Source: Streptococcus cristatus ATCC 51100
GTDB taxonomy: Bacteria; Bacillota; Bacilli; Lactobacillales; Streptococcaceae
Direction of reading: 5' to 3'
DNA length: 64,000 nt
Assembly (NCBI RefSeq): GCF_000222765.1
Contig: NZ_AFUE01000002.1
Coordinates: forward strand, 1-64,000
Notes under the pieces: generated by a model
What the model was told of the DNA's origin: nothing
Seen by the model: only the letters and a program-made list of their open reading frames with translations
The model's database searches: none
Position numbers and translations under genes: made by a program
Part shown: piece by piece, positions 9,197 through 19,409 of the stretch
Position numbering within the stretch: the first letter of the stretch is position 1
Layout: every line of letters starts with the position of its first letter

Positions 9197-10369
9197 ATGG
9201 ATTTGACTAAGAAGTTTAATAAGAATTTAGATAAAATTGAAGTGTCTCTGATTCGTCAGTTTGACCAGTCTATTTCTACGATTCCAGGTGTTCTGCGGCT
9301 GACCTTGGGCGAGCCGGACTTTCCGACACCGGATCATATCAAGGAGGCGGCCAAGGCAGCTATTGATGCCAATCAGAGCCACTATACAGGAATGAGCGGA
9401 CTTTTGGAGCTGCGGCAGGCTGCGGCTGACTTTGTCAAGGAAAAGTACAATCTGAACTATCGTCCAGAAGATGAAGTCTTAGTCACTATTGGGGCAACTG
9501 AGGCTCTATCTGCGACTCTGACGGCTATTCTGGAGGAGGGCGACAAGGTCTTACTACCAGCGCCAGCTTATCCAGGTTATGAGCCGATTGTCAATTTGGT
9601 CGGGGCAGAGATTATCGAGATTGATACGACAGAAAACAACTTTGTCTTGACTCCTGAAATGCTGGAGCAAGCTATCTTGGAGCAAGGTGACAAGCTCAAG
9701 GCAGTTATTTTGAACTATCCGGCCAATCCAACTGGCGTGACCTATTCGCGAGAGCAGATTGAGGCTTTGGCAGCAGTATTGAGCAAGTATGAAGTTTTTG
9801 TCGTTTGCGATGAGGTTTATTCTGAATTGACTTATACGGAGCAGGGGCACGTTTCACTGGCGGAATATTTGCCCGAGCAGACCATCGTCATCAATGGCTT
9901 GTCCAAGTCTCATGCTATGACGGGCTGGCGATTGGGCTTTATCTTTGCACCGGCTGCTTTTACTGCTCAATTGATCAAGAGCCATCAGTATCTAGTGACA
10001 GCAGCTAATACCATGGCCCAATATGCGGCTATTGAGGCTTTGACGGCTGGTAAGGATGATGCCCAACCCATGAAGGCGGAATATGTCCAGCGGCGGGATT
10101 ACATTATCGAACAGATGACAGAGCTGGGTTATCAGATTATCAAGCCAGATGGCGCTTTCTATATTTTTGCCAAGATTCCAGCAGGCTACAACCAAGATTC
10201 TTTTGCCTTTTTGCGGGATTTTGCTGAGAAGAAGGCTGTGGCCTTTATCCCAGGAGCGGCTTTCGGCCAGTACGGAGAGGGTTATATCCGCCTGTCTTAT
10301 GCAGCTAGTATAGAAACCATCAAGGAAGCTCTAAAACGGCTCAAGGAGTACATGGAAGACCATGCTTAG
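9197..10369 (+). CDS. araT: Aromatic amino acid aminotransferase (class I PLP enzyme)
   Basis: A 390-residue cytoplasmic fold-type I aminotransferase, very similar over its length to lactococcal AraT, which interconverts Phe, Tyr, Trp and Leu with their 2-oxo acids. Visible features are [13 protein letters not shown] near the N-terminus, the PAYPGYEP loop, [16 protein letters not shown] and the PLP lysine Lys237 in [18 protein letters not shown] precedes the ATG, and a TATAAT lies about 30 nt upstream. The stop overlaps the recO start, the usual streptococcal arrangement. The exact substrate range is inferred. Confidence 0.9.
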   Translation: MDLTKKFNKNLDKIEVSLIRQFDQSISTIPGVLRLTLGEPDFPTPDHIKEAAKAAIDANQSHYTGMSGLLELRQAAADFVKEKYNLNYRPEDEVLVTIGATEALSATLTAILEEGDKVLLPAPAYPGYEPIVNLVGAEIIEIDTTENNFVLTPEMLEQAILEQGDKLKAVILNYPANPTGVTYSREQIEALAAVLSKYEVFVVCDEVYSELTYTEQGHVSLAEYLPEQTIVINGLSKSHAMTGWRLGFIFAPAAFTAQLIKSHQYLVTAANTMAQYAAIEALTAGKDDAQPMKAEYVQRRDYIIEQMTELGYQIIKPDGAFYIFAKIPAGYNQDSFAFLRDFAEKKAVAFIPGAAFGQYGEGYIRLSYAASIETIKEALKRLKEYMEDHA

Positions 10370-11159
10370 ACCGTTAACGAGCAAGAGTTTGATCCTCTAT
10401 AATCGGAATTTCCGGGAAGATGATAAGCTGGTCAAGATCTTTACGGAACAGGCTGGCAAGAGAATGTTTTTCGTGAAACATGCGGGAAAATCCAAGCTGG
10501 CTCCAGTTATCCAGCCTCTGACTGCGGCAGAGCTCTTGATGAAAATCAATGATGATGGGCTCAGCTATATCGAAGATTACCAAGCTGTGGAAAGTTACGG
10601 GCAAATCAAGGACGATCTCTTTGTCATGGCCTATGCCAGCTATGTGGCAGCCCTAGCAGATGCTAGTATTCAGGACAATCAGCCAGATCCGGCTCTCTTT
10701 GCCTTCCTGCAAAAGACACTGGATTTGATGAATCAAGGGCTGGATTATGAGGTTTTGACAAATATCTTTGAAATTCAAATTTTATCTCGCTTTGGCGTTT
10801 CTCTGAATTTCCATGACTGTGTTTTTTGTCATCGGACAGGTCTGCCTTTTGATTTTTCCTTTCAATATGGCGGGGTGCTCTGTCCAGATCATTATCACAA
10901 GGATGATCATCGCAGTCATCTCAATCCCAATATTCCTTTTCTGCTCAATCAGTTTCAGGCAGTTCAGTTTAGTGAGCTGGAGACGATTTCGCTCAAGCCG
11001 GAAATCAAGCGAGAGATCAGGGATTTTATGGATCAACTCTATGATGAATATGTAGGCATTCATCTCAAATCAAAGAAATTTATCGACTCTCTGGGCGACT
11101 GGGGCAGTATTTTACAAGACAAACATGAGGAAGAACAGCATGAAAAAAATAGCTATTGA
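10362..11159 (+). CDS. recO: DNA repair protein RecO
   Basis: RecO loads RecA onto SSB-coated single-stranded DNA together with RecR in recombinational gap repair. The 265-residue product has the N-terminal OB fold (about 1-80), a helical domain and a zinc-ribbon segment with CVFC and a later CPDH (about 155-180). It is slightly longer than typical because the 3' end runs 20 nt into plsX. The start overlaps the araT stop by 8 nt, which points to translational coupling. Confidence 0.94.
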   Translation: MLRPLTSKSLILYNRNFREDDKLVKIFTEQAGKRMFFVKHAGKSKLAPVIQPLTAAELLMKINDDGLSYIEDYQAVESYGQIKDDLFVMAYASYVAALADASIQDNQPDPALFAFLQKTLDLMNQGLDYEVLTNIFEIQILSRFGVSLNFHDCVFCHRTGLPFDFSFQYGGVLCPDHYHKDDHRSHLNPNIPFLLNQFQAVQFSELETISLKPEIKREIRDFMDQLYDEYVGIHLKSKKFIDSLGDWGSILQDKHEEEQHEKNSY

Positions 11160-12144
11160 TGCCATGGGCGGAGACAATGCCCCTCAGGCTTTAGTCGAAG
11201 GTGCCAATCAGGCTCTGAGAGACTTCTCGGATATTGAGATTGTTCTCTATGGGGATGAAGCCAAGATTAAACCTCTGTTGACAGCGACAGAGCGCGTCAG
11301 CATCGTCCATACGGATGAAAAGATTGATTCGGATGATGAGCCGACCAAGGCTATTCGCAAGAAGAAGCAGGCTAGCATGGTTTTGGCAGCTAAGGCAGTC
11401 AAGGATGGAGAAGCAGATGCAGTCCTGTCTGCTGGTAATACGGGAGCGCTTTTAGCGGCGGGCTTCTTTATCGTCGGACGGATCAAAAATATTGACCGAC
11501 CGGGTCTTTTATCCACTTTACCGACTGTGGATGGTCGCGGTTTTGATATGCTGGATCTGGGGGCAAATGCTGAAAACACCCCTCACCATCTGCATCAATA
11601 TGCCATCCTAGGTTCTTTTTATGCGGAAAATGTTCGTGGTATTAAGCAGCCACGGGTCGGCTTGCTCAATAATGGCACTGAAGCCAGCAAGGGAGACCCT
11701 CTGCGTAAGGAAACCTATGCATTGCTGGCGGCGGATGACAAGCTGAACTTTATCGGCAATGTGGAAGCGCGTGACCTTATGGATGGAGTGGCAGATGTTG
11801 TCGTAGCAGATGGCTTTACGGGCAATGCTGTGCTCAAGTCTATCGAAGGAACGGCCATTAGCATCCTAGGCCAGCTCAAAAAGGCTGTGCTAGGTGGTGG
11901 TCTCAAGGCTAAGCTAGGAGCTTTGTTACTCAAAGACAGCCTACAGGAAATGCGTAAGAGTCTGGACTATTCCAGTGCTGGTGGGGCCGTTCTCTTTGGT
12001 CTTAAGGCACCAGTGGTCAAGACACACGGTTCAAGCGATGCTAAGGCCGTATATAGCACCATTCGTCAGATCCGAACCATGCTGGAGACAGATGTTGTCG
12101 GAAAATCTGTGGTGGAATTTTCAAAAGAGGTGGATACAGAATGA
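11140..12144 (+). CDS. plsX: Phosphate acyltransferase PlsX
   Basis: It converts acyl-ACP to acyl-phosphate, the first step of phosphatidic acid synthesis with PlsY and PlsC, at the membrane surface. The 334-residue enzyme begins [15 protein letters not shown], the family signature, and contains [13 protein letters not shown] and [13 protein letters not shown] use the ATG at 11140 (GAGGAAG ahead of it); an upstream in-frame ATG at 11125 would add five residues. It overlaps recO by 20 nt and acpP by 4 nt (ATGA). Confidence 0.95.
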   Translation: MKKIAIDAMGGDNAPQALVEGANQALRDFSDIEIVLYGDEAKIKPLLTATERVSIVHTDEKIDSDDEPTKAIRKKKQASMVLAAKAVKDGEADAVLSAGNTGALLAAGFFIVGRIKNIDRPGLLSTLPTVDGRGFDMLDLGANAENTPHHLHQYAILGSFYAENVRGIKQPRVGLLNNGTEASKGDPLRKETYALLAADDKLNFIGNVEARDLMDGVADVVVADGFTGNAVLKSIEGTAISILGQLKKAVLGGGLKAKLGALLLKDSLQEMRKSLDYSSAGGAVLFGLKAPVVKTHGSSDAKAVYSTIRQIRTMLETDVVGKSVVEFSKEVDTE

Positions 12145-12383
12145 ATCAAGAACAAATTTTTCAAAAAGTAACAGAGATTATCCAAGAACGTCAAGGAAAG
12201 GACTTTGTTGTCCAGCCAACTTTGGGCTTAAAAGATGATTTAGGCGCTGATTCTGTTGACTTAATGGAATTCATCCTGACTTTAGAGGATGAGTTTGCGA
12301 TTGAAATTTCAGATGAGGATGTTGATCGCTTTGAAAATGTCGCAGATATTGTTGCCTATTTGGAAAAGAAACTAGCGAAGTAA
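12141..12383 (+). CDS. acpP: Acyl carrier protein
   Basis: A small acidic helical carrier, 80 residues. Ser38 in [13 protein letters not shown] is the expected 4'-phosphopantetheine site. The plsX-linked ACP of streptococci is distinct from the ACP of the fab cluster and may feed phospholipid synthesis. It starts inside plsX (ATGA overlap), so the two are translationally coupled. Confidence 0.93.
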   Translation: MNQEQIFQKVTEIIQERQGKDFVVQPTLGLKDDLGADSVDLMEFILTLEDEFAIEISDEDVDRFENVADIVAYLEKKLAK

Positions 12384-12410
12384 GAAATCGACTTCGATTT
12401 GAACAGATGA

Positions 12411-12442
12411 AAAACCTTGGTTGATAAAACCAAGGTTTTTTT
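12411..12442. terminator. Bidirectional terminator between acpP and the CHAP hydrolase gene
   Basis: AAAACCTTGG and CCAAGGTTTT form a 10-bp stem with T runs on both strands, between two convergent genes. Confidence 0.88.
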
Positions 12443-12449
12443 AGTAAAA

Positions 12450-14396
12450 TTATTTTGGATAAATATAGCTGACAGCTCCTTGACCGGCGGCGTAAGGATT
12501 GAACCAGCCACGGAAGTTGCCAATGTACTGTTTGCCTGCATAGTTGGATTCTTTGATTTGGATGCGGGTGTTGGATTCGACATGGGTGACAACACCGACA
12601 TGCCCATAACCGCCATCGGTCCAGCAGATGATGGCTCCGACTTGTGGTGTGCTTCCTGTTCGGAAACCAGCTGCGCGTGCACTAGCTGCCCATTGGCCGC
12701 CGTTGCCCCAGTAAGGACCAGCCCAAGGAGCCAGTACTTTTGCTCCCCAAGTACACTGTCCATGAGGATAAGAGGATGCTCCTGCATAATCAGGTGTGTA
12801 GAGGGTTGGCTCAGGTGTGGTTGGTTTATCAACCTGATAGCTAGTACCTGTAAGTCCAGTCATCTGTCCATTGAGATTACGGTAAACATGGGTATGGAAG
12901 AGTCCATTTCCAGCGTGCTGTTGCGTATTGATGGTAAATTTATACAAGCCATTGCCCGCTTTGTTAGCAGTGTACCATTTGATATCATCCTGGCCGTTGA
13001 CTTCTGACCAAGTTGGTAGAGAAATGGTTCCTGGTCCGAAAGCATCGGAAACGCTCACTTCGTAATTGTAGGTAGAGATTTTATTGACAGAAACCTTGGC
13101 TTTGATATTTTCAGCGGAGAGGGTGACGCTGTCTGTCGCATAGCTATGCTCGCTACCATCTTTGTACTTAACGTAGATATGATTGGTGTAGCTTCCAGAT
13201 AAGGCTTGGTGGTTGCGGATATTGAATTGTGCAGTAAAAGTCCCATCTCCATTGTTACTCGCGTCATACCACTTGATATTGCTTTGATTCTGGGTACTCC
13301 AAATAGGGACGCGGACGGATTGAATTGGCTTAGATGCGGCAGTTTCAGTGACTTTTACAGTGTAGGTTCCCTCTTCCTGATTGATATTTTCAACAGAGAA
13401 AAGCGGTTTTTGGTCTTTTTGAGAAGGAATCTTGCCAGCATCTATTGTAGTAGTCGCTCCTGCCAAACATGTAAAGGCTGGATTGACATAGCTTTCGCCA
13501 TAAAGATGAATATGGTAAGTTCCCGTATCGTAATTGTGTTTCTTCAGCTCGACTCTAACGCTATAACTGCCGTCAGGATTTTTCCTTGCCTGATACCATT
13601 GTAAATCATCTTGCCCCTTATTTTCAGACCAGGTTGGGACAGTGACCTTATACATGGATTCAGGAATATTTTTGATAAGGATTTCCATAATGCCGGGTTC
13701 AGGGAAGCTTGTCTGAATGATCGGATTAGGCTTTTCTAGATGGAAAGTGGTGCCCGATTGGTAAATCATTTTGCCGTTTTTATTTTCATAAGTATCTACG
13801 AAATATTTTCCATATCCCTTGTGCTTAGAAAAGTTAAATTCAGTACTCTCTTGCCCAGCTTCATACCAATTAAGGTCATCGCCACCATTTTCATCAGACC
13901 AAACTGCATGGACAATTTTTGAGTTCCCTTGGTCTTTATTTCGCGTAAAATTGATTCGGCCGATTTGTCCAGATGTTGTGACGCTTGTCTTGCTAGCAGG
14001 CTTATTAACAGTGAAGGTAGTGCCATTTAAGCCAATCATTTTTCCATTTATCTTGATATAAGTATGAACATGGAAGGTGCCATAGCCAGCGTGCTGCCGG
14101 AGGTCAATGGCTGTGCTGGATGTCTGAGGTGTGGTGTACCATTTCAAATCATCCTGCCCATTTTCGTCGGACCAGACTGCGTGGGAAATGGTATAGGGAA
14201 CTTGAGCCTTGGAGCGGGCATAATGAATCTGCGCCGTATCCCCAGTAACATTGACGGTTACATTGCTGGCACGATCAGTGGGGCCTAGAACTTTGTTTCC
14301 AGCTTCAGTTGATGCAACAGCTTGAGCCGTTGAATGACTGGCAAACAGCCCAAGGACTGCTCCGGATAATAAAAACAGCTTCTGATATTTTTTCAT
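12450..14396 (-). CDS. lytF: Secreted murein hydrolase with five Bsp-like repeats and a CHAP domain (LytF-like)
   Basis: The 648-residue product has a signal peptide (about 1-27), five repeats of the GBS-Bsp type, each with a core like [14 protein letters not shown] and an HxHxY-like strand, and a C-terminal CHAP domain with Cys548 (GQCTWGAK) and His599 (GYGHVGVV). This architecture matches LytF, the competence-induced fratricide hydrolase of S. gordonii. I start at the ATG at 14396, preceded by AAGGAG; an in-frame ATG at 14432 would sit at the expected transcription start. A ComX-type box lies about 43 nt upstream. It interrupts the usual acp-pur order on the opposite strand. Confidence 0.9.
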   Translation of the reverse strand: MKKYQKLFLLSGAVLGLFASHSTAQAVASTEAGNKVLGPTDRASNVTVNVTGDTAQIHYARSKAQVPYTISHAVWSDENGQDDLKWYTTPQTSSTAIDLRQHAGYGTFHVHTYIKINGKMIGLNGTTFTVNKPASKTSVTTSGQIGRINFTRNKDQGNSKIVHAVWSDENGGDDLNWYEAGQESTEFNFSKHKGYGKYFVDTYENKNGKMIYQSGTTFHLEKPNPIIQTSFPEPGIMEILIKNIPESMYKVTVPTWSENKGQDDLQWYQARKNPDGSYSVRVELKKHNYDTGTYHIHLYGESYVNPAFTCLAGATTTIDAGKIPSQKDQKPLFSVENINQEEGTYTVKVTETAASKPIQSVRVPIWSTQNQSNIKWYDASNNGDGTFTAQFNIRNHQALSGSYTNHIYVKYKDGSEHSYATDSVTLSAENIKAKVSVNKISTYNYEVSVSDAFGPGTISLPTWSEVNGQDDIKWYTANKAGNGLYKFTINTQQHAGNGLFHTHVYRNLNGQMTGLTGTSYQVDKPTTPEPTLYTPDYAGASSYPHGQCTWGAKVLAPWAGPYWGNGGQWAASARAAGFRTGSTPQVGAIICWTDGGYGHVGVVTHVESNTRIQIKESNYAGKQYIGNFRGWFNPYAAGQGAVSYIYPK

Positions 14397-14438
14397 AAAT
14401 CTCCTTTGAATAAGTAATTTGGATGATTCCATTTAGAT

Positions 14439-14446
14439 TATTCGGG
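14439..14446 (-). promoter_or_regulatory. Putative ComX (SigX) box
   Basis: On the minus strand CCCGAATA, preceded by a T run, matches the streptococcal com-box TNCGAATA except at the first base. It lies about 43 nt before the LytF-like ATG, a suitable distance. No sigma-A -10 was evident here. Competence control is inferred from the motif and from known LytF regulation. Confidence 0.6.
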
Positions 14447-14654
14447 AAAAAATATAAAAAAGAAAATTTTAAAAAATGATGATAGTTGAATTTCTAATTT
14501 ATTTTAGTTTTATGAAATCTTTGATATTTGAAATAAAAGTAATGAAATAGTCAAAATATCAAAAATAATATAGGTAGACTTTATTTGTCAGATATGGATA
14601 TCCCTAACAAAAATAGATTATTTCTCTTCTTTTCCTGCTTATCATGGAATAAAG
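14447..14654. other. AT-rich spacer without a visible gene
   Basis: This lies between the divergent lytF-like and purD promoters. It is very AT-rich, and I see no ORF with a ribosome site and no clear hairpin. In related streptococci this side of purD carries the early pur genes, which are absent here. Confidence 0.6.
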
Positions 14655-14673
14655 CGAACGATTATGATATAAT
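14655..14673 (+). promoter_or_regulatory. Putative purD promoter
   Basis: TG-A-TATAAT (14665-14673) is an extended -10. Just upstream, AAAGCGAACGATT (14651-14663) resembles half of a PurBox (core CCGAAC), off by one base in the core. PurR control is a guess from that resemblance. The leader to purD is about 95 nt. Confidence 0.4.
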
Positions 14674-14770
14674 TTAGATAAATAATTCGAAAAAAATACG
14701 GTGATTTTTACGTGATGTGTTAGCTTGGTGTGCAAGCACCTGTGATGATAGATGTTGAGGTATCTTAGCT

Positions 14771-16033
14771 ATGAAGCTTTTAGTTGTTGGTTCAGGCGGT
14801 CGTGAGCATGCGATTGCCAAGAAGTTATTGGAATCTCGGGATGTGGAGCAGGTCTTTATCGCTCCTGGAAATGATGGTATGATCCTAGATGGACTAGACT
14901 TGGTGAATATTGGAATTTCCGAACATTCTAAATTGATTGAGTTCGCAAAGGAGAATGATGTTGCTTGGTCCTTTATCGGTCCGGATGATGCCCTGGCAGC
15001 TGGGATTGTAGATGATTTTAACCAAGCTGGGCTCAAGGCTTTTGGTCCGACCAAGGCTGCGGCTGAGCTGGAATGGTCCAAGGATTTTGCCAAGGAAATC
15101 ATGGTTAAATACGGTGTGCCGACAGCAGCCTATGGCACATTTTCCGACTTTGAGGAGGCTAAGGCCTATATCGAAAGGCAGGGTGCTCCTATCGTGGTTA
15201 AGGCGGACGGATTGGCACTTGGGAAAGGCGTTGTCGTAGCGGAGACCGTAGAGCAGGCGGTCGAGGCCGCTTACGAGATGCTCTTGGATAATAAATTCGG
15301 CGACAGCGGTGCGCGTGTGGTTATCGAAGAGTTCCTGGACGGCGAGGAGTTCTCCCTCTTTGCCTTTGTCAATGGTGACAAGTTTTACATTATGCCGACG
15401 GCTCAGGACCATAAGCGGGCCTACGATGGGGACAAGGGTCCTAATACTGGTGGGATGGGAGCTTATGCGCCAGTCCCTCACTTACCACAGAGTGTGGTTG
15501 ACACAGCGGTTGACACTATTGTCAAGCCAGTCCTTGAGGGCATGATCAAGGAAGGTCGCCCTTATCTGGGCGTGCTCTACGCAGGCTTGATTTTGACAGT
15601 GGACGGGCCTAAGGTCATCGAGTTCAACGCTCGTTTCGGAGATCCGGAAACTCAGATTATCCTGCCTCGCCTGACTTCTGACTTTGCGCAAAATATCACG
15701 GATATCCTTGATAGCAAGGAGCCGAACATCACTTGGACAGACAAGGGTGTGACTCTGGGGGTGGTTGTCGCGTCAAATGGCTATCCGCTAGATTATGAAA
15801 AGGGCGTTGAGTTGCCAGCCAAAACCGATGGTGACATCATCACCTATTATGCAGGGGCTAAGTTTGCGGAAAGTAGCAGAGCACTGCTCTCAAATGGCGG
15901 CCGTGTCTATATGCTAGTCACCACAGCCAACACTGTCAAAGAAGCCCAAGATACCATCTACCAAGAACTATCCCAACAAAAAACAGAAGGCCTCTTCTAC
16001 CGAACAGATATTGGAAGCAAGGCGATTAGATAA
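14771..16033 (+). CDS. purD: Phosphoribosylamine-glycine ligase
   Basis: GAR synthetase catalyses step two of purine synthesis, joining phosphoribosylamine and glycine with ATP. The 420-residue ATP-grasp enzyme starts MKLLVVGSGGREHA, the family N-terminus, and contains the ATP-grasp loop GLALGKGV, GPNTGGMGAY and EFNARFGDPETQ. The ribosome site is weak (TTGAGG, 13 nt from ATG). In most streptococci it follows purH; here it follows a divergent gene. Confidence 0.95.
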   Translation: MKLLVVGSGGREHAIAKKLLESRDVEQVFIAPGNDGMILDGLDLVNIGISEHSKLIEFAKENDVAWSFIGPDDALAAGIVDDFNQAGLKAFGPTKAAAELEWSKDFAKEIMVKYGVPTAAYGTFSDFEEAKAYIERQGAPIVVKADGLALGKGVVVAETVEQAVEAAYEMLLDNKFGDSGARVVIEEFLDGEEFSLFAFVNGDKFYIMPTAQDHKRAYDGDKGPNTGGMGAYAPVPHLPQSVVDTAVDTIVKPVLEGMIKEGRPYLGVLYAGLILTVDGPKVIEFNARFGDPETQIILPRLTSDFAQNITDILDSKEPNITWTDKGVTLGVVVASNGYPLDYEKGVELPAKTDGDIITYYAGAKFAESSRALLSNGGRVYMLVTTANTVKEAQDTIYQELSQQKTEGLFYRTDIGSKAIR

Positions 16034-16111
16034 AGATGTAAGAAAAAGCGACGTAGTCGCCAAATACGATAATGGTCGTTTGATTTGCGAGCGTTAGCGA
16101 GCTAATATAGA

Positions 16112-16247
16112 ACAATCACCGCCGTTGTGAAAGAACGATTGGATGATAGGCTAATCGTTCAGGGAAATCGGAAGACCCTGGGCTTCCGATTTAGGCATGA
16201 GACACCTTTGGTGGCTGCTGTCGTCCCTCACAACCTAAGGTGATTGT
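16112..16247 (+). other. Structured RNA-like element between purD and purE
   Basis: Outer arms ACAATCACC (16112-16120) and GGTGATTGT (16239-16247) enclose TTGTGA/TCACAA (16125-16130, 16228-16233). Inside are AACGATT/AATCGTT (16134-16140, 16153-16159) and AAATCGGAAG/CTTCCGATTT (16165-16174, 16183-16192). CAGGG/CCCTG (16160-16164, 16176-16180) interlocks with the last stem as a pseudoknot or alternative fold. The element ends just before the purE ribosome site. I do not recognise a known riboswitch class; it may be a repeat or a regulatory leader. Confidence 0.55.
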
Positions 16248-16270
16248 TGAAAGGAAAGAAAAGAAAAATC

Positions 16271-16762
16271 ATGACTAAACCAATTATTTCCATCATCATG
16301 GGTTCCAAATCCGACTGGGCCACCATGCAAAAAACCGCCGAAGTGCTAGACCGTTTCGGTGTAGCCTACGAAAAGAAAGTCGTCTCTGCCCACCGTACAC
16401 CAGACCTCATGTTTCAGCATGCCGAAGAAGCCCGCAGTCGCGGCATCAAGGTCATCATTGCAGGTGCAGGTGGTGCCGCCCATTTGCCAGGAATGGTAGC
16501 GGCTAAAACCACTCTGCCAGTCATTGGCGTACCGGTCAAATCACGCGCTCTCAGCGGATTGGACTCGCTTTATTCGATTGTGCAGATGCCGGGCGGTGTG
16601 CCTGTGGCAACTATGGCTATTGGTGAAGCAGGGGCGACAAACGCTGCCCTGACAGCCCTTCGGATCTTGGCCATTGAAAACCAAGACCTAGCAGCAGCGC
16701 TAGCGGATTTTGCTGAAGAACAAGGAAAAATCGCTGAGGAGTCTACGAATGAGCTCAACTAA
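16271..16762 (+). CDS. purE: N5-carboxyaminoimidazole ribonucleotide mutase
   Basis: PurE moves the carboxyl group of N5-CAIR to give CAIR in purine synthesis. The 163-residue class I enzyme has the signature [12 protein letters not shown], the SAHRTP loop and [14 protein letters not shown] start at the ATG at 16271 by comparison with pneumococcal PurE; an in-frame ATG at 16244 lies inside the structured element. The AAGGAAAG ribosome site is somewhat distant. The 3' end overlaps purK by 14 nt. Confidence 0.95.
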   Translation: MTKPIISIIMGSKSDWATMQKTAEVLDRFGVAYEKKVVSAHRTPDLMFQHAEEARSRGIKVIIAGAGGAAHLPGMVAAKTTLPVIGVPVKSRALSGLDSLYSIVQMPGGVPVATMAIGEAGATNAALTALRILAIENQDLAAALADFAEEQGKIAEESTNELN

Positions 16763-17840
16763 AACAATCGGCATCATCGGTGGCGGTCAGCTGGGTCAGA
16801 TGATGGCTATTTCTGCTATCTACATGGGGCACAAGGTCATCGCGCTGGATCCTGCGGCGGATTGCCCGGCCTCTCGTGTGGCGGAACTTATCGTGGCACC
16901 TTATAACGATGTGGATGCTCTCCATCAGTTGGCTGAGCGTTGCGATATACTGACCTATGAGTTTGAAAATGTCGACGCTGACGGTTTGGATGCCGTTATC
17001 AAGGATGGTCAGCTCCCTCAAGGGACGGACCTGCTCCGCATTTCGCAAAATCGGATTTTTGAAAAGGATTTTCTCGCAAACAAGGCCCAAGTCACCGTGG
17101 CACCTTACAAGGTCGTGACTTCTAGCCAAGACTTGGCAGATATCGACCTGTCGAAAAATTATGTCCTTAAGACTGCGACAGGTGGATACGATGGCCATGG
17201 ACAAAAGGTCATTCGCTCAGAAGCAGACTTGGAAGAAGCCTATGCGCTAGCTGACTCGGCAGACTCTGTCTTGGAAGAATTTGTCAACTTCGACCTTGAA
17301 ATCTCCGTCATCGTGTCCGGCAATGGCAAGGATGTGACGGTTTTCCCAGTTCAGGAAAATATCCACCGCAACAATATCCTGTCTAAGACCATCGTCCCAG
17401 CTCGCATTTCAGAAAGTCTGGCTGATAAAGCTCAAGCCATGGCGATGCGAATCGCAGACCAGCTTAACTTGTCTGGAACCCTCTGCGTGGAAATGTTTGC
17501 GACGGCTGATGATATCATCGTCAATGAGATTGCCCCACGGCCACACAACTCTGGGCACTACTCTATCGAAGCCTGCGACTTCTCGCAGTTTGATACCCAT
17601 ATCTTGGGCGTTCTCGGAGCACCATTGCCAGCTATCCACCTGCATGCACCAGCCGTCATGCTCAACGTACTCGGCCAGCATGTCGAGGCCGCTGAAAAAT
17701 ATATCACAGAAAATCCAAGCGCCCACCTCCACCTGTATGGTAAAATAGAAGCGAAGCACAACCGAAAAATGGGGCATGTGACTTTGTTTAGTGATGCGCC
17801 GGATGAGGTTGTGGAGTTTGGGAAAGGAATTGATTTTTAG
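16749..17840 (+). CDS. purK: N5-carboxyaminoimidazole ribonucleotide synthase
   Basis: PurK makes N5-CAIR from AIR, bicarbonate and ATP, the substrate of PurE. The 363-residue ATP-grasp enzyme begins with the dinucleotide-like loop [13 protein letters not shown] and has the grasp segment [19 protein letters not shown]-like residues and [12 protein letters not shown]. The ATG at 16749 lies inside purE, so translation is probably coupled. A 75-residue gene follows after 3 nt. Confidence 0.95.
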   Translation: MSSTKTIGIIGGGQLGQMMAISAIYMGHKVIALDPAADCPASRVAELIVAPYNDVDALHQLAERCDILTYEFENVDADGLDAVIKDGQLPQGTDLLRISQNRIFEKDFLANKAQVTVAPYKVVTSSQDLADIDLSKNYVLKTATGGYDGHGQKVIRSEADLEEAYALADSADSVLEEFVNFDLEISVIVSGNGKDVTVFPVQENIHRNNILSKTIVPARISESLADKAQAMAMRIADQLNLSGTLCVEMFATADDIIVNEIAPRPHNSGHYSIEACDFSQFDTHILGVLGAPLPAIHLHAPAVMLNVLGQHVEAAEKYITENPSAHLHLYGKIEAKHNRKMGHVTLFSDAPDEVVEFGKGIDF

Positions 17841-17843
17841 TTT

Positions 17844-18071
17844 ATGATTCAAATTATTATCAACGCTTTTGTTGAGAAGGATAAGACTGGAGCAGTTGTC
17901 GAAGTTTTGTATGCTAGTAGTGATCACGCAAAAGTGAAAGCAAAGTATGAAGAACTAGTTGCTCACTATCCAGAAAACTATCTAGCAATTTACGATTTAC
18001 CACTGGATACAGATTTGAATACACTAGCTCACTATCCGTCTGTGTTTATTGGAAAAGAGGAGTTTGAGTGA
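17844..18071 (+). CDS. Small conserved streptococcal protein of the purK-purB interval, copy 1
   Basis: A 75-residue protein of unknown function, probably cytoplasmic, beginning MIQIIINAFVEKDKTG and ending PSVFIGKEEFE. It starts 3 nt after purK and probably relies on coupling. A similar small gene lies between purK and purB in related streptococci. A second copy at 21217-21444 matches at 62 of 75 residues by my count. The two copies flank an AT-rich two-gene insert. Confidence 0.85.
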   Translation: MIQIIINAFVEKDKTGAVVEVLYASSDHAKVKAKYEELVAHYPENYLAIYDLPLDTDLNTLAHYPSVFIGKEEFE

Positions 18072-18095
18072 GAAGTAAAATTTTAGGGGATACAT

Positions 18096-19271
18096 ATGCA
18101 ATTTGAGGTGAAGTTATTAACTAAAAATATTAGCCTTGTCAAACTTGATGAATTATTTCTTAGTTCAGAGATAATTGGTATTATTTCTAGTGACCACGGT
18201 GAAGTTGGTGATAAGAATGTAGCGGAGTGTTCGATTGACTATAAGTGTTCTTACGAAAATGACGAATTTACGATAAGTATCCAACAATTTAGAAGTGGAA
18301 TAGTCGAAATTTCACTTAGTTATGAATATAGTAATTATAAATTGAAGGCGGCAAAAAAATTTGATAAGTTTCTTTCAAAGTTTAGAGAATTTTTAGGAAA
18401 AAATCATTTGAAGTATTCAATTCTATCTAATAGTTTGTCTATGTATTTTTTGAATAGGCTTTATCCTAAATTTCAAGTATATGAATCATTATTACGGAAA
18501 ATTTTTGTATTAGCTTTGTCTCCGCTTGAGGACGAGGATATCGTAAGAATTATCAAGGAACAGACTAATGATAAATTAGATTTATCAAAAATTCATACAA
18601 TAGAGTATATTGAAAGACTGCAGATAGCTGAACTCCATGCATTAATATTTGAAATAAATATAAATCCAGTTAATGACTTAACTATTCATTTTAAAGATTT
18701 TCAAAATAAAAATGAATATATTCTGAAAGAAATGATAAGAAATTCGCTTCCAATAACTATATGGGAAAAACATTTTACACCATTCACTAATAGTGAAAAA
18801 GTTGATGTACTCAAAAATAACTACGATAGAATAAGAGAGTACAGAAATGACGTTATGCATTTTCACACGTTAACCTATAGGCGTTACAAAAAAATAGATT
18901 TGTTGTTGTCAGCTGTAATTAAAGAACTAGAAGAGCTTGAACATAGTATGCTTGAGAGATGGGATTTTGAAGCAACTAGGAAACTTACAAATGATATTTT
19001 TGATCAGGAGTTTCTGGCTAGTTTATCATCTTTATCTAAAACAGCATCAGAAGTAATTAAAACAGCAATGGATAGGTTTTATATTAACAATATTGATTTT
19101 AATAATGCGATAAAATCCATGATGGAAGTATTCCAAAATATTCAAGTACCTAAAATAGATTATGGAGTGTTAAAATCTATTAAAGGGATATCTGATACTA
19201 TTGGGCATTTAGGTTTACCAACCCCCCTTAATGAACCTGATAGTGAAGAGGAGGATGAAGGAGTTTTTTAA
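18096..19271 (+). CDS. Unknown protein with HEPN-type Rx4H motif (candidate defence gene)
   Basis: A 391-residue protein I cannot name. The central helical region has a segment like VYESLLRKIFVLAL (about 129-142) and, after about 100 residues, REYRNDVMHFH with Arg250 and His255, the Rx4H signature of HEPN nucleases such as those in abortive-infection proteins. The C-terminus is acidic. No signal peptide or membrane segment is seen. The ribosome site is AGGGG. The gene is much more AT-rich than the pur genes around it. It precedes a second unknown gene (19410-20897); both lie between duplicated 75-residue genes, which suggests acquisition. RNase activity is inference. Confidence 0.75.
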   Translation: MQFEVKLLTKNISLVKLDELFLSSEIIGIISSDHGEVGDKNVAECSIDYKCSYENDEFTISIQQFRSGIVEISLSYEYSNYKLKAAKKFDKFLSKFREFLGKNHLKYSILSNSLSMYFLNRLYPKFQVYESLLRKIFVLALSPLEDEDIVRIIKEQTNDKLDLSKIHTIEYIERLQIAELHALIFEININPVNDLTIHFKDFQNKNEYILKEMIRNSLPITIWEKHFTPFTNSEKVDVLKNNYDRIREYRNDVMHFHTLTYRRYKKIDLLLSAVIKELEELEHSMLERWDFEATRKLTNDIFDQEFLASLSSLSKTASEVIKTAMDRFYINNIDFNNAIKSMMEVFQNIQVPKIDYGVLKSIKGISDTIGHLGLPTPLNEPDSEEEDEGVF

Positions 19272-19345
19272 TTTTGATAAATTAAAAATAAAGGATTAAA
19301 TTTTACCTACATATGTATGGCAGGACAGAAGTAAAGCATAACTTC

Positions 19346-19370
19346 AAGGAGGTACATGTGATTTTTTAGT
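19346..19370 (+). promoter_or_regulatory. Strong ribosome site followed by an interrupted start in a T6 run
   Basis: AAGGAGG (19346-19352) is followed by ACATGTGATTTTTTAG. Reading GTG at 19358 gives a stop after three codons. If the T6 run (19362-19367) lost one T, the frame would join codons leading without interruption into the gene at 19410 and add about 17 residues. In the frame of that gene the upstream codons are ATG TGA. This looks like a frameshifted true start or a slippage site. Confidence 0.5.
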
Positions 19371-19409
19371 GAAGAGCTGGATGAGGTTAAAGAGTTTTGG
19401 AGAATTGTT

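Noticed and set aside
14433-14770. Remnants of purC to purH before purD
   Set aside because: No in-frame fragments resembling these genes were found in the spacer.
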